Shown here one piece after another: positions 1 through 8,083 of a stretch of DNA of 64,000 nucleotides. Each line of letters opens with the position of its first letter. Position 1 is the stretch's first letter. This DNA comes from Arcticibacter eurypsychrophilus (GTDB lineage: Bacteria > Bacteroidota > Bacteroidia > Sphingobacteriales > Sphingobacteriaceae): contig NZ_MDFN01000026.1 of NCBI RefSeq assembly GCF_001730525.1, positions 1-64,000 on the forward strand, in the 5' to 3' direction. The position numbers and the translations under genes are program-made. Below the pieces are notes generated by a model. It was not told where the DNA came from, did no database searches, and worked only from the letters and a program-made list of their open reading frames with translations.

Positions 1-164
1 CCCATCGCGGTGCGGCTGTTTATATTTCAATCTAAGCTTTTACGCTTTTGAATTATTTCAATCTTTTTGTTTTCTCTTAAGGGTTATCCTTAGTTTCAAA
101 CGTTTCATTTACTTTGCTTTAAGCCTTGCGCTTGCAGCGTTTTGTTATCCCCGATTTGGGATTG

Positions 165-194
165 CAAAGGTAAGAAGCTTTTTCATATTTGCAA
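165..194 (-). promoter_or_regulatory. Leftward Bacteroidetes-type promoter, proximal
   Basis: Read on the minus strand, TTG (192-194) is followed after exactly 19 bases by TACCTTTG (165-172), a perfect match to the Bacteroidetes primary-sigma consensus TTG-N19-21-TAnnTTTG. The start region just behind it reads CAATCCCAAATCG. Transcription would leave the window on the left. Strong tandem promoters of this form are typical of rRNA operons in this phylum, so a 16S gene just outside the window is my inference. Confidence 0.65.
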
Positions 195-288
195 GAAAAA
201 AATGATTTTCTTTTTTGCTCCTCTTTCCTTCTCTCTTCATCTTCCGCTCTGCCTCGCGCTTTGCTTTTCCCCATTCGATTTGGGATTG

Positions 289-319
289 CAAAAGTGCGCA
301 TTCTATCCCAGTCCTGCAA
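289..319 (-). promoter_or_regulatory. Leftward Bacteroidetes-type promoter, distal tandem copy
   Basis: On the minus strand TTG (317-319) precedes CACTTTTG (289-296) by 20 bases, a 7 of 8 match to TAnnTTTG, and the following bases CAATCCCAAATCG are the same as at the proximal promoter 124 bp further left. Duplicated start regions under two promoters suggest a highly expressed stable-RNA operon. The weaker -7 box makes this the secondary promoter. Confidence 0.5.
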
Positions 320-918
320 GTTTTTCGCAGTCTTTTGAACAGGATAAACAAAAACTTTCACTTAGACTTTGACAAACAACTATTTACGATCAATATTTTT
401 CTGAAATTGATTCAGAAAAACCGAAAAGAATAAAATTATCCTTTTATTTAAATTAAACAAACCACTCTTTATCTTAAATAAACCGCAGATAAAATTAAGG
501 AATCATTATTCATCAGAAAATTATTGTGCTTTCTGTAATATGCTCTAAAAAGCTATTCAGCGAAACCTTCCCTGAATTAACAATCCTTACTTTTTCTAGT
601 AAAACTACTTCACACCTATCCACATCAGAATTGTTTCTATTCCGGGAGGAGCAATTGACAGTATAATCATATAGCGCAGCCTGGCACAAACACAATATAT
701 AAGATTTAATTTTTGATGCGTTTATAACTCAATAAAGAAAAAATATACAATCATCCACCCTGCTACAACAAGTTTAGCATGTGATGTAAGGCCATTCAAA
801 TTGAATCTATTAGCGAAATAGCCCTTAATTTATTTTCTAATTGGAAATTAAACGCAACTGGTTATATTAGACTGTTTTTAATCTAAACCCAATTCAATTT
901 AACCTAAACCTTAACAGT

Positions 919-1356
919 ATGGAAAATCCTTCAGATCAAATCGAGCCCACTGGTATTAATTTTGACAGCGTATGCATTGATAATTTAAGAAGAACACGTA
1001 AATGGACTAAATTTTTATCCTTATTGGGATTATTTATGTTAGTTATTATGTTGATCATTTTTTTAATAACAACAATTCCAAGTTTAATGTCAAACGGAAA
1101 ATATTTGTCCTTATCAATCCTACCAATGCTATTAATAGCTGTAATTTACTTTTTCCCATTATATTATTTATTTCAATTTTCTAGGTATTCAAAACTCGCA
1201 ATTACTCATCATGACACAAAAAATCTATCTATCTCAATTAAATATTTACGAATGCACTATACATTTTTGGGAATCTTAGTCATTATAATGATGCTATTAT
1301 ACAGCGCAATAGCTGTTGCACTAATTATATCTGGCAAGAATTTTTTTCACTTTTAA
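919..1356 (+). CDS. DUF5362-like small membrane protein
   Basis: A 145-residue protein with three strongly hydrophobic segments (about residues 34-54, 69-90 and 116-138) and short polar loops, so an inner-membrane protein. Order and spacing of the segments, and the polar stretch with KNLSISIKYLRMHYT before the last helix, resemble the DUF5362 family of Bacteroidetes, whose function is unknown. It stands alone: the leftward promoters lie behind it, and a strong hairpin and a promoter separate it from the hydrolase downstream. No catalytic motif is visible. Family assignment is from memory of the pattern and moderately sure. Confidence 0.6.
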   Translation: MENPSDQIEPTGINFDSVCIDNLRRTRKWTKFLSLLGLFMLVIMLIIFLITTIPSLMSNGKYLSLSILPMLLIAVIYFFPLYYLFQFSRYSKLAITHHDTKNLSISIKYLRMHYTFLGILVIIMMLLYSAIAVALIISGKNFFHF

Positions 1357-1582
1357 CGTTTAAAAGGATATAAGTAAAGATCGGCTATAATCTTGCTGTT
1401 TAATTACGGAGAATGAAACACAAGCAGATATAAACTGCTTCAATAATAAATATGGATACTACATACCATTAATTCTTGATCGTAGGGAAGACCAATTAGT
1501 GCGGAACTTTGACAGTTAAAACCAGTATATTTTAAATAGATTGGCTTTAACTATATATCTGGATCAAAAAAAGTTATTTTAT

Positions 1583-1635
1583 CTAAGTAATCACATTAAA
1601 AGGATTAAAACAATCCTTTTAATGTGATTACTTAG
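1583..1635. repeat. 24-bp perfect inverted repeat, 5-nt loop
   Basis: The left arm 1583-1606 (starting CTAAGTAATCACATTAAA) is the exact reverse complement of the right arm 1612-1635; the loop is AAAAC. In RNA this makes a very stable hairpin on either strand. It could end transcription of the DUF5362 gene, but no T-run follows the right arm directly and the arms are longer than usual for a terminator. A miniature mobile element or a protein-binding palindrome is also possible. Confidence 0.8.
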
Positions 1636-1667
1636 TATCCAATAGGGTATATTTATTACTCAAAACT

Positions 1668-1675
1668 TATATTTG
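1668..1675 (+). promoter_or_regulatory. Putative -7 box of the hydrolase operon
   Basis: TATATTTG matches the Bacteroidetes -7 consensus TAnnTTTG and ends 18 bases before the ATG at 1694. I see no clear TTG at the -33 spacing, so the call rests on the -7 box and position only. Confidence 0.4.
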
Positions 1676-1693
1676 CCATTTTAATAGCAAATC

Positions 1694-3574
1694 ATGATAC
1701 AAATGCATACAAAAAAGACCTTAATCCTGTTTTTTTCGCTCCTTATCTCCTATCAACTAGCTGCTCAGCAAACAGATTCAGCTTATGTAAGAGAAAACTA
1801 CACAAAAACAGAACGCCAGATCCCTATGCGCGATGGCATCAAACTTTTCACATCCATTTATATCCCCAAAGACCTAAGCAAAAAATATCCTTTTTTAATT
1901 AATCGGACACCTTATACCGTTGCTCCTTACGGAGATGGAAAATATAAAACCAGTCTGGGTAATTTCCCGGCAATGATGAAGGAAGGATTTATATTTGTAT
2001 ACCAGGACGTCAGAGGTAAATGGATGAGTGAAGGTAATTTCGATGATGTCAGGCCTCAGGTCGCTAACAAGAAAAACAAAAAAGATATTGATGAAAGCTC
2101 AGATACCTATGATACCATAGACTGGCTAGTTAAAAACATAAAGAATAATAATGGCAAAGCAGGCATATACGGCATTTCCTATCCTGGGTTTTATTCCACA
2201 GCATCTTTGCCAAACGCCCACCCAGCGCTTAAAGCAGTTTCCCCGCAAGCCCCAGTAACCGATTGGTTCATGGGTGATGATTTTCACCATAATGGTGTTT
2301 TATTTTTAACCGATGCCTTTGGCTTCATGTCTACGTTCGGAGTTCCCCGTTTAAAGCCCATTACAGTGGAAAAAGGACCTAAAGGCTTCCAGTATTCCAT
2401 TACAGATAATTATAGTTTTTTTCTCAAATCAGGTAGCGTTAAAGACTTGAAGGAAAAGTATTTTGCAGATAGCATCCAATTCTGGAACAATTTGTTTGCT
2501 CATCCTAATCTGGATACATTTTGGAAAGCAAGGAATATTCAGCCTTATTTAACGGAAGTTAAACCAGCCGTGATGGTTGTAGGCGGCTTTTTTGATGCCG
2601 AAGATGCTTACGGAACTTTCGCTACCTATAAATCCATCGAGAAACAAAACCCAGGCACCAACAATATTCTGGTTATGGGACCATGGTTTCATGGCGGTTG
2701 GGTACGCAGCGATGGAAGCAGTTTTGGCGATATTGAATTCGGTCAGCCAACAAGCACCTATTACCAGGAAAAATTTGAACTCCCCTTCTTTAAACATTAC
2801 TTAAAAGGTCAAGGTGATTTTAATCCTGCAGAAGCAACCATATTTGTAACCGGGAGTAACGAATGGAAAAAGTTCAATACCTGGCCACCGAAGGATACAG
2901 AAGACAAAAACCTATATTTACACCCGAATGGTATGCTCAGCTTTGAAAAAGAAGCACGAACAGCTAGTTGGGATGAGTATGTAAGTGATCCAGCGAGCCC
3001 CGTACCCTACCAGGAAGGTGTACAACAAAGACGTACACGTGAATATATGATCGATGACCAGCGCTTTGCTGCTCGTCGTCCGGACGTAAAAACCTATCAA
3101 ACCCCGATCTTAACAGAAGATATTACGTTAACCGGTCCGGTTTTAGCTAACCTTGTAGTATCTACAACAGGTACAGATGCTGATTATGTTGTTAAGCTGA
3201 TTGATGTATATCCTGAAGATACCCCTAATCCCGTTCCTAACCCCAAAGACTTAGTGATGGGTGGATATCAAATGTTGATTCGCGGAGAAATTATGCGCGG
3301 TAAATACCGTAACAGTTTCGAAAATCCTGAGGCATTCATACCCGGACAAATTACAAAGGTTCATTACACACTGCCCGATGTAGCTCATACCTTTAAAAAA
3401 GGACATAGTATCATGATTCAAATTCAAAATTCATGGTTCCCAATAGCCGATCGAAACCCTCAAAAATTTATGAATATCTACGAGGCAGAAGCTAAGGATT
3501 TCCAAAAAGCCACCCATCGAATTTACCATGATACATCTAATAGTTCTTACATAACCGTCTCTGTACTTAAATAA
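1694..3574 (+). CDS. CocE/NonD family hydrolase (X-Pro dipeptidyl-peptidase/acylase type)
   Basis: A 626-residue exported serine hydrolase. Residues 1-24 form a signal peptide ending in an Ala-Ala-Gln site. The alpha/beta-hydrolase domain has the nucleophile motif GISYPG (Ser162), an acid in GGFFD (Asp301) and His333 in GPWFH, matching the Ser-Asp-His order of cocaine esterase and glutaryl-7-ACA acylases. The C-terminal third, from about residue 370, is the PepX_C jelly-roll. Members hydrolyse esters or amides, or release X-Pro dipeptides; the substrate cannot be read from sequence. The nitrilase-family gene follows after 52 bp on the same strand. An alternative ATG lies three codons in. Confidence 0.88.
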   Translation: MIQMHTKKTLILFFSLLISYQLAAQQTDSAYVRENYTKTERQIPMRDGIKLFTSIYIPKDLSKKYPFLINRTPYTVAPYGDGKYKTSLGNFPAMMKEGFIFVYQDVRGKWMSEGNFDDVRPQVANKKNKKDIDESSDTYDTIDWLVKNIKNNNGKAGIYGISYPGFYSTASLPNAHPALKAVSPQAPVTDWFMGDDFHHNGVLFLTDAFGFMSTFGVPRLKPITVEKGPKGFQYSITDNYSFFLKSGSVKDLKEKYFADSIQFWNNLFAHPNLDTFWKARNIQPYLTEVKPAVMVVGGFFDAEDAYGTFATYKSIEKQNPGTNNILVMGPWFHGGWVRSDGSSFGDIEFGQPTSTYYQEKFELPFFKHYLKGQGDFNPAEATIFVTGSNEWKKFNTWPPKDTEDKNLYLHPNGMLSFEKEARTASWDEYVSDPASPVPYQEGVQQRRTREYMIDDQRFAARRPDVKTYQTPILTEDITLTGPVLANLVVSTTGTDADYVVKLIDVYPEDTPNPVPNPKDLVMGGYQMLIRGEIMRGKYRNSFENPEAFIPGQITKVHYTLPDVAHTFKKGHSIMIQIQNSWFPIADRNPQKFMNIYEAEAKDFQKATHRIYHDTSNSSYITVSVLK

Positions 3575-3626
3575 AAGCATACTTCATTTAGCCGAATATT
3601 CATGAAGGCAAGCAAATAACACTATT

Positions 3627-4415
3627 ATGAAAGTAGCAATAGCATCTCCGCCATTTCCCAAATCTATCTGGGACGGTTTACAATGGGTTGAAAAACTAAT
3701 TATTGAAGCAGCCGACAAACAAGCTGAAATAATCTGCTTCCCTGAATCCTATATTCCGGGCTATTCAGGGCTAGACTATAAGGTAGAAGAACATTCACAA
3801 GAAAAGCTAGTATCAGCCTTAAATGAAGTACGTAAGATGGCTGCTGCAAATTCCATATCTGTTATCATACCTATGGATTGGTATCATCCAAAAGGGCTTT
3901 TAAATGTAGCCCATGTCATTTCAAATACCGGAGAAATACTAGGTTATCAGACCAAAAACCAGTTGGATCCTACTGAAGACAATATATGGATCCCAGGTAC
4001 TGAACGCAGTATTTTTGAAGTCAATGGTGTTAAATTTGGTATTACAATCTGCCATGCAGGATTTCGATATCCAGAATCGGTAAGATGGGCAGCGCAACGT
4101 GAGGCTAAAATTGTATTTCATCCGCACTGTGCTGGTAGCGATATTCAAGGAGTAAAACTTACAGAGTGGGGCAATAAAGACAATCCTTATTATGAAAAAG
4201 CAATGATGATGCGGGCATTAGAAAATACCATTTACTTTGCTAGTTCTAATTACGCATTTCAATACCCTGAATCAGCCAGCTCATTAATTGGCCCTCATGG
4301 AACTTGTATAGCCCACGAAACTTACGGCAAAACAGGAGTAATTGTAGCTGACATTGATCTTGATCTTGCTACAGGCTCCCTGGCAAAAAGGTTTAAGAAG
4401 AAGCTGTATGTTTAA
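3627..4415 (+). CDS. Carbon-nitrogen hydrolase (nitrilase superfamily)
   Basis: A 262-residue cytoplasmic protein with the full Glu-Lys-Cys triad of the nitrilase superfamily: Glu40 in FPESYIPGY, Lys110 in YQTKNQLDPTE and Cys142 in GITICHAGFRYPE. Length fits a single-domain amidase. These enzymes hydrolyse amides, nitriles or carbamoyl groups through a cysteine acyl intermediate; the particular substrate is not evident. It follows the CocE-type hydrolase closely on the same strand and may be co-transcribed, which would place two amide or ester hydrolases in one unit. The IS982-like element is inserted 38 bp behind its stop and does not damage it. Confidence 0.87.
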   Translation: MKVAIASPPFPKSIWDGLQWVEKLIIEAADKQAEIICFPESYIPGYSGLDYKVEEHSQEKLVSALNEVRKMAAANSISVIIPMDWYHPKGLLNVAHVISNTGEILGYQTKNQLDPTEDNIWIPGTERSIFEVNGVKFGITICHAGFRYPESVRWAAQREAKIVFHPHCAGSDIQGVKLTEWGNKDNPYYEKAMMMRALENTIYFASSNYAFQYPESASSLIGPHGTCIAHETYGKTGVIVADIDLDLATGSLAKRFKKKLYV

Positions 4416-4446
4416 ATAATGGTCAAGTCCCTGATTAAATTAACTT

Positions 4447-4453
4447 AATTTAT
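4447..4453. repeat. Target-site duplication, left copy (AATTTAT)
   Basis: The seven bases AATTTAT just left of the element recur at 5484-5490 just right of it. This is the footprint of a single insertion event and fixes the element ends. Confidence 0.8.
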
Positions 4454-5483
4454 AACGTGTTGTGCGATTAAAAAAAAGAAAAGAAAATGGATAAAAAAGT
4501 TATGCATAATACTGAAAATCAGTATCTTAAAGAGGAATTACAACCAAGTAAATTACTCTTTATGCACAACCTTTCGACTAATTTCAATCAATTTTTAGAA
4601 ATAACCAAATCTGTTTTTAAATCCTCTATCAATCAGGACAATAACTTTCGATTTTATCCCAGAAAACCAAAACTATCTGATTGTGAGATTATTGCCTTGG
4701 TGTTGACTGCTGAAGCTTTAGGCATTGACTCAGAAAATTACTTGTTTGGCAAGCTTAAGCACGATTATTCAGCTGAATTCCCACGGTTGATACATCGCTG
4801 CAATTTTAACCGGAGAAGAAAAGTAATCTTTCCCTGGTTGCAGCAGCTCAATGAACACCTGGCCAGGCAAATGAACGAAGGTGAAAATGTATTTATTGTG
4901 GATTCTATTCCTATTCCAATCTGTAAAATCGTTCGGGAGAAATCCTCTAAGATATGCAGGGAAAACTTTGATACGGCTCCTGATAAAGGATATTCCGCAG
5001 TCAACAAGGCTTGGTATTTTGGATATAAACTCCATCTGGTTAATCTGTAAAAGGGGTATTCTACTCTATGGACATTAGTAAAGCAAGCGTACATGACATC
5101 CATTATCTGAATGACATAAAGCACTCTGGATTAAATAATTGCACACTAATTGGCGACAGGGGCTATTTATCCAAAACCAGCCAGTTAGATTTATTCAATA
5201 CAGTTGAAATTCAGTTAAAGACTCCTATGCGTAATAATCAAAAAGACAAACAGCCATTTGAGCCTGTATTTAGGAAATGCAGAAAAAGGATTGAGACCTT
5301 ATTCGCTCAGCTATGTGACCAGTTCATGCTCAAGAGAAATTATGCTAAATCTTTGAAGGGGTTAGCGATGAGAATATTTGCCAAACTTGCCGCAGTTACT
5401 TGCTTACAGTCTATCAATATTAAAAACAACAAGCCAATTAATCAGCTTAAATATGCCCTCGCTTTTTAATCGCACAACACGTT
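4454..5483 (+). mobile_element. IS982-like insertion sequence, 1030 bp
   Basis: The element is bounded by perfect 21-bp terminal inverted repeats: 4454-4474 (starting AACGTGTTGTGCGATT) and the reverse complement at 5463-5483. A 7-bp direct repeat AATTTAT flanks it on both sides. Length about 1 kb, one transposase gene filling it, and a target duplication in the 7-9 bp range fit the IS982 family. The intact ends and exact duplication suggest fairly recent insertion, but the transposase is frameshifted, so the copy is probably not able to move by itself. Confidence 0.85.
4487..5469 (+). pseudogene. IS982-like transposase, split by a frameshift
   Basis: Two frames together give one IS982-type transposase. 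The first (4487-5050, 187 codons) ends in WYFGYKLHLVNL; the second continues from about 5044 in the -1 frame as SVKGVFYSMDIS and runs to 5469. The DDE residues are divided: Asp139 in FIVDSIPIPICK on the first part, Asp in LIGDRGYL (5155-5157) and Glu in KCRKRIETLFAQL on the second. Loss of one T after AAT near 5043 explains the break, because restoring it gives a continuous HLVNSVKGVFYS. Programmed frameshifting is unlikely: the A4G4 run lies behind the stop codon. Confidence 0.82.
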
Positions 5484-5669
5484 AATTTATATCAATGTTT
5501 GTTTGATTTCCCGATTACAGATAGATGTATATCATTTAGGAATATGTACTAAGATTCGTCTTGATTTAGACTAAAAATTTCTTCATTTTAAACAAAGCGG
5601 CTAAGAAATGCGAAGAAATCAACATTTTGCTAAACATTTGCAATTGGCATCATATTTGTAGTTATGAAT

Positions 5670-5845
5670 GTGGTTTATAATTGGTTAATATGAGCACCTG
5701 CCCATCAGGTGTTTTCTTTTAAACTTTCAATTTAATCATCCAAGTAAATTTCCAACCCATATTTCTTAATCCTTTAAACATTGTATATTCAGCTTTTAAT
5801 AATGCTGCCATCTTTTTATCATGCTGTGTAACTGGTATTACCTCT
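5670..5845 (-). pseudogene. Remnant of the oleate hydratase 3' end and its downstream flank
   Basis: This stretch matches 8213-8385, the flank and 3' end of the intact oleate hydratase gene. On the minus strand it still encodes PVTQHDKKMAALLKAEYT, against PVTPHNKNLAVLLKAVYT in the intact protein. The noncoding flank TTTATAATTGGTTAA and the small hairpin GAGCACCTG-CCCAT-CAGGTG correspond too. The rest of the gene is missing: the homology stops near 5840 and switches directly to the end of the PH-like membrane protein gene. It is the scar of an internal deletion of about 2 kb in a second copy of the locus. Confidence 0.75.
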
Positions 5846-6013
5846 TAATTGGCTTAGGAATACGGTTCACAAGCAAAGGAATGCTATATAATATCCAGGG
5901 CTCATCAGCAGTAGGAATCTTTAACTTAAATGGCAAGAACAAAACGGTCTTAATTGGCAGCAATGATCCGACTACAAAATTTTATCAAAAAAAATATCAC
6001 GCAGAAAACGAGC
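5832..6013 (+). pseudogene. Remnant of the PH-like membrane protein gene, 3' part
   Basis: The reading LGIRFTSKGMLYNIQGSSAV and TVLIGSNDPT here are identical to the C-terminal half of the intact gene at 10143-10604. The N-terminal membrane half is absent, and behind NDPT bases have been lost, so that the tail runs out of register with DFIKEKYLVENE before a readthrough into unrelated sequence. An ATG at 5821 allows a 97-codon frame, but its first codons come from the antisense of the oleate hydratase remnant and its last 30 are not conserved, so I call it dead. Confidence 0.75.
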
Positions 6014-6067
6014 AATCCCCACGAATGAGCCAATGGCTCCCCGTTCTGACAGAATGTGAAATATCTT

Positions 6068-6574
6068 TTACAGAGGTATGCCAGACAAGATATTATTTTT
6101 CTTATTATGAATGATAAACAACTCTGCACACGCCATAGCGTCAGATAAAGCATCATGATGCTGAAGCTTTATTCCATATTTATTACATACTAAATTTAAC
6201 TTTTGTCCATAGATTTTATAGGTGCAGTACGAATTAAATCCAGGAATTGCTAAACGGTAATACATCAAAGTTTGCTGTAAACAACTTACGTCAAATGAAC
6301 TATTATGCGCCACAATATTCTGATTGCAAATGAAGGGAGCTATGGAAGGCCAGATCTGATCAAAAGAAGGGGAATGACGTGTCATTTCAGAACTTATTCC
6401 ATGAATCTGAGTATTGAAGTAAGAGTAAGAGTTATCAGGAGGTTTAACCAATAACACGATCTTTCGGGTGATTATCCCTTGCTCAACTCTAACCAGGCCA
6501 ACCTGACAAATGCTATTCCTTTTTCCTTGAGCAGTTTCGAAATCTATTGCAGTAAAAGTGTTGATCGAATTCAT
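6068..6574 (-). CDS. DnaQ-like 3'-5' exonuclease (DEDDh)
   Basis: A 168-residue single-domain exonuclease with all acidic residues of the DEDDh group: Asp11 and Glu13 in TAIDFETA, Asp95 in AHNSSFDVSCL, and His140 and Asp145 in QHHDALSDAMACA. Such proteins, like the epsilon proofreading domain, remove nucleotides from 3' ends of DNA or RNA using two metal ions. There is no BRCT or polymerase part, so this is a stand-alone enzyme of unknown substrate. Its 3' end runs to the edge of the remnant of the PH-like gene. It lies between that remnant and the WYL regulator, inside the duplicated block, and has no second copy. Confidence 0.85.
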   Translation of the reverse strand: MNSINTFTAIDFETAQGKRNSICQVGLVRVEQGIITRKIVLLVKPPDNSYSYFNTQIHGISSEMTRHSPSFDQIWPSIAPFICNQNIVAHNSSFDVSCLQQTLMYYRLAIPGFNSYCTYKIYGQKLNLVCNKYGIKLQHHDALSDAMACAELFIIHNKKNNILSGIPL

Positions 6575-6694
6575 TTATATTTAAGAGAGATTAGTAAGAA
6601 GCTTAAGATGAAGTATTCTCTTTTTGTGACTCAAGCAGATTTAAAGTAAAATCATTGAATTGTAAGTATACCAACTTTAAATTAAATACGCCTC

Positions 6695-7714
6695 TCAATT
6701 AAAAACTACACCTGCTTTTTTAATCCTACTTTTTATCGATTTTCTTAATGAGGCCGGTTCAAGCACCTCTACTTCATCTGCAAAACTCATTATTAGCGAT
6801 TCCAATTCATAGTTAAGCGTCAGTCGAAGCCTTATTATAATATATTTTGCAGTTTCCGCTATTACCAGTTGGCTTTCATGTAATGGTTGACTTTTAATAT
6901 AAGGAAGCTTCGATTGGTTAAAGCGCAGTTTGATTTCTACAGGTTTAGCATTATGGAATATGGTAATACCAATAGTATCCTTAAAATATACATCAGGATC
7001 GGGCTTGTGTTGTTCATCATACTGAATATCAGCTAACACCTCAAAATTTCTGATTCTGTCTAAAGCAAAGGTTTGAATTTCCTTGTATTGATCATTCATT
7101 CCCAGCACGTACCAGCGATTACGATATTCCTTAAGTAGGTAAGGATGAAAAGGATGATTTCTTTCTGTCTGATCCAATCCGAAACGCAAATAAGTAATTT
7201 TGATCACCTGTTTTTTAATAATCGCATCCATCAATGGCTCAATAATGTCACTCCCCGAACTTTCAGGAATATTTTCGAATGCCACAATAGATTGAACCTT
7301 TTCATACTTATTTAGATGAACCTTCTGTTCCAACCGGTCTATTAGTGACTCAATTCCACGAAAAAATACTGCTCCTTTATATGTTTTCAACATCTTTACA
7401 ACAGCCGAAACATTGATTATATCCTTATTCGTCAACGAAACATTATTGATACTGAAGGTCTTATCCGAATAATAATACTTTCCATTCTTAACCTCAATAG
7501 GTGCATTAAACTCCAGTTTATCACTTCGCATTCTTCTGATATCCTCTTGAATAGTACGCTTACTTATGGTGTCCCTATTTGGATTTCCTCCTTTCTCTAT
7601 CAGATCTTGAGTGCATCGTTCAGCAAGGTAATCGAGGGTGCAACCATGAGTATACTCTTGCAAACAAGTATTTATAGAATGGTATCGTAATAAGGCATCA
7701 AAGTTTTTAGGCAT
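6695..7714 (-). CDS. WYL-domain transcriptional regulator
   Basis: I start the protein at MPKNFDALLRYHSIN (7714), giving 339 residues; the frame is open further upstream but this start is the usual one for the family and the extension would overlap the small membrane gene. An N-terminal winged helix-turn-helix is followed by the ligand-binding WYL domain, with HPYLLKEYRNRWYVLGMNDQ about residues 195-215 and the YxxxxxxFALDRI motif behind it. WYL regulators sense small molecules or nucleic acid and control DNA repair, defence or stress genes. It lies behind the 55-codon membrane gene, 80 bp away, and both probably use the promoter with the palindrome at 8004-8022. Confidence 0.85.
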   Translation of the reverse strand: MPKNFDALLRYHSINTCLQEYTHGCTLDYLAERCTQDLIEKGGNPNRDTISKRTIQEDIRRMRSDKLEFNAPIEVKNGKYYYSDKTFSINNVSLTNKDIINVSAVVKMLKTYKGAVFFRGIESLIDRLEQKVHLNKYEKVQSIVAFENIPESSGSDIIEPLMDAIIKKQVIKITYLRFGLDQTERNHPFHPYLLKEYRNRWYVLGMNDQYKEIQTFALDRIRNFEVLADIQYDEQHKPDPDVYFKDTIGITIFHNAKPVEIKLRFNQSKLPYIKSQPLHESQLVIAETAKYIIIRLRLTLNYELESLIMSFADEVEVLEPASLRKSIKSRIKKAGVVFN

Positions 7715-7794
7715 AATTCTAATCGTTAGCCGATTTAGTCCCGTAAATATATCATTACTGGAAGCCCACAGGAAAACATTTAAAATGATCCTCG

Positions 7795-7962
7795 TCACTC
7801 TTTGATTATATCTCTAGCTACCAACGTCCCTACACAATAAAAAAACAGTATGGCAAAAAAATAATAGTAGGACGGGTTCTTGATATTTGTAGATTCATTA
7901 ACTAATACGCAGATAAGTAAAAACAATGCAACAGTTAAAAAGCTAATTAGAACTTTCTTCAT
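7795..7962 (-). CDS. Small membrane peptide, 55 residues
   Basis: I read a 55-codon frame starting MKKVLISFLTVALF and ending TLVARDIIKE. It has two hydrophobic segments (about residues 4-21 and 33-48) joined by a short polar loop, so a two-helix inner-membrane peptide is likely. An A-rich stretch precedes the ATG. A second, broken copy of its 5' end together with its upstream palindrome lies at 10648-10767, which shows that this frame was part of a conserved, duplicated unit. It sits directly upstream of the WYL regulator on the same strand. Function unknown; it resembles no family I recognise. Confidence 0.6.
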   Translation of the reverse strand: MKKVLISFLTVALFLLICVLVNESTNIKNPSYYYFFAILFFYCVGTLVARDIIKE

Positions 7963-8003
7963 TCTTTTTTTAATTTAGATTAGCAACAAAGATGCTAGCG
8001 AGG

Positions 8004-8022
8004 TATGCAGGGTATCTGCATA
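8004..8022. promoter_or_regulatory. Palindromic operator TATGCAG-N5-CTGCATA, copy 1
   Basis: A perfect 7-bp inverted repeat with spacer GGTAT, about 40 bp upstream of the small membrane gene on the minus strand. Read on that strand, a CATCTTTG box (7 of 8 to TAnnTTTG) lies behind it at 7988-7995, so the palindrome covers the -33 region, a good place for a repressor. The same palindrome with one base changed in the spacer is kept at 10749-10767. The bound protein is not known; the WYL regulator is the nearest candidate. Confidence 0.6.
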
Positions 8023-8083
8023 TTTAAAAAAAAGTTTAAAAAAGTTGTAAATAAAGCTTAATGATCTGAAATTCTCTTATACC

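Larger units (their letters stand above)
1..918. other. Gene-free region, probable upstream region of an rRNA operon
   Basis: I see no believable protein gene here. Short open frames exist on both strands between 119 and 433 and at 513-695, but they overlap one another, lack family resemblance and mostly start at non-ATG codons. The left part carries two leftward promoters (listed separately) with near-identical start regions at 152-169 and 276-293. From about 430 to 900 the sequence is AT-rich with no hairpin or gene I can support. A structural RNA leader running off the left edge is inferred, not seen. Confidence 0.5.
1357..1693. other. Intergenic region with long hairpin and promoter
   Basis: This 337-bp gap has no gene. 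It holds a 24-bp perfect inverted repeat (1583-1635) and a TATATTTG box (1668-1675) that probably serves the hydrolase starting at 1694. The rest is AT-rich without recognisable structure. Confidence 0.6.

Noticed and set aside
119-433. Overlapping open frames on both strands (60-80 codons)
   Set aside because: They overlap each other and two promoter-like elements, have no domain or compositional sign of a gene and follow from the base composition of a probable rRNA leader region.
513-695. 60-codon minus-strand frame
   Set aside because: Starts at a TTG, has no family resemblance and no promoter or ribosome site; not supported.
5040-5060. Programmed -1 frameshift in the transposase
   Set aside because: The A4G4 run lies behind the stop codon of the first frame, so slippage there could not rescue translation. 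A one-base loss explains the break better.
4765-5124. Antisense frame of 119 codons over the transposase
   Set aside because: It is a shadow of the IS982-like transposase on the other strand and has no motif of its own.
5821-6114. 97-codon frame as an intact gene
   Set aside because: Its first codons are antisense of the hydratase remnant and its last third is unrelated to the intact PH-like protein, so it is a fused remnant rather than a gene.
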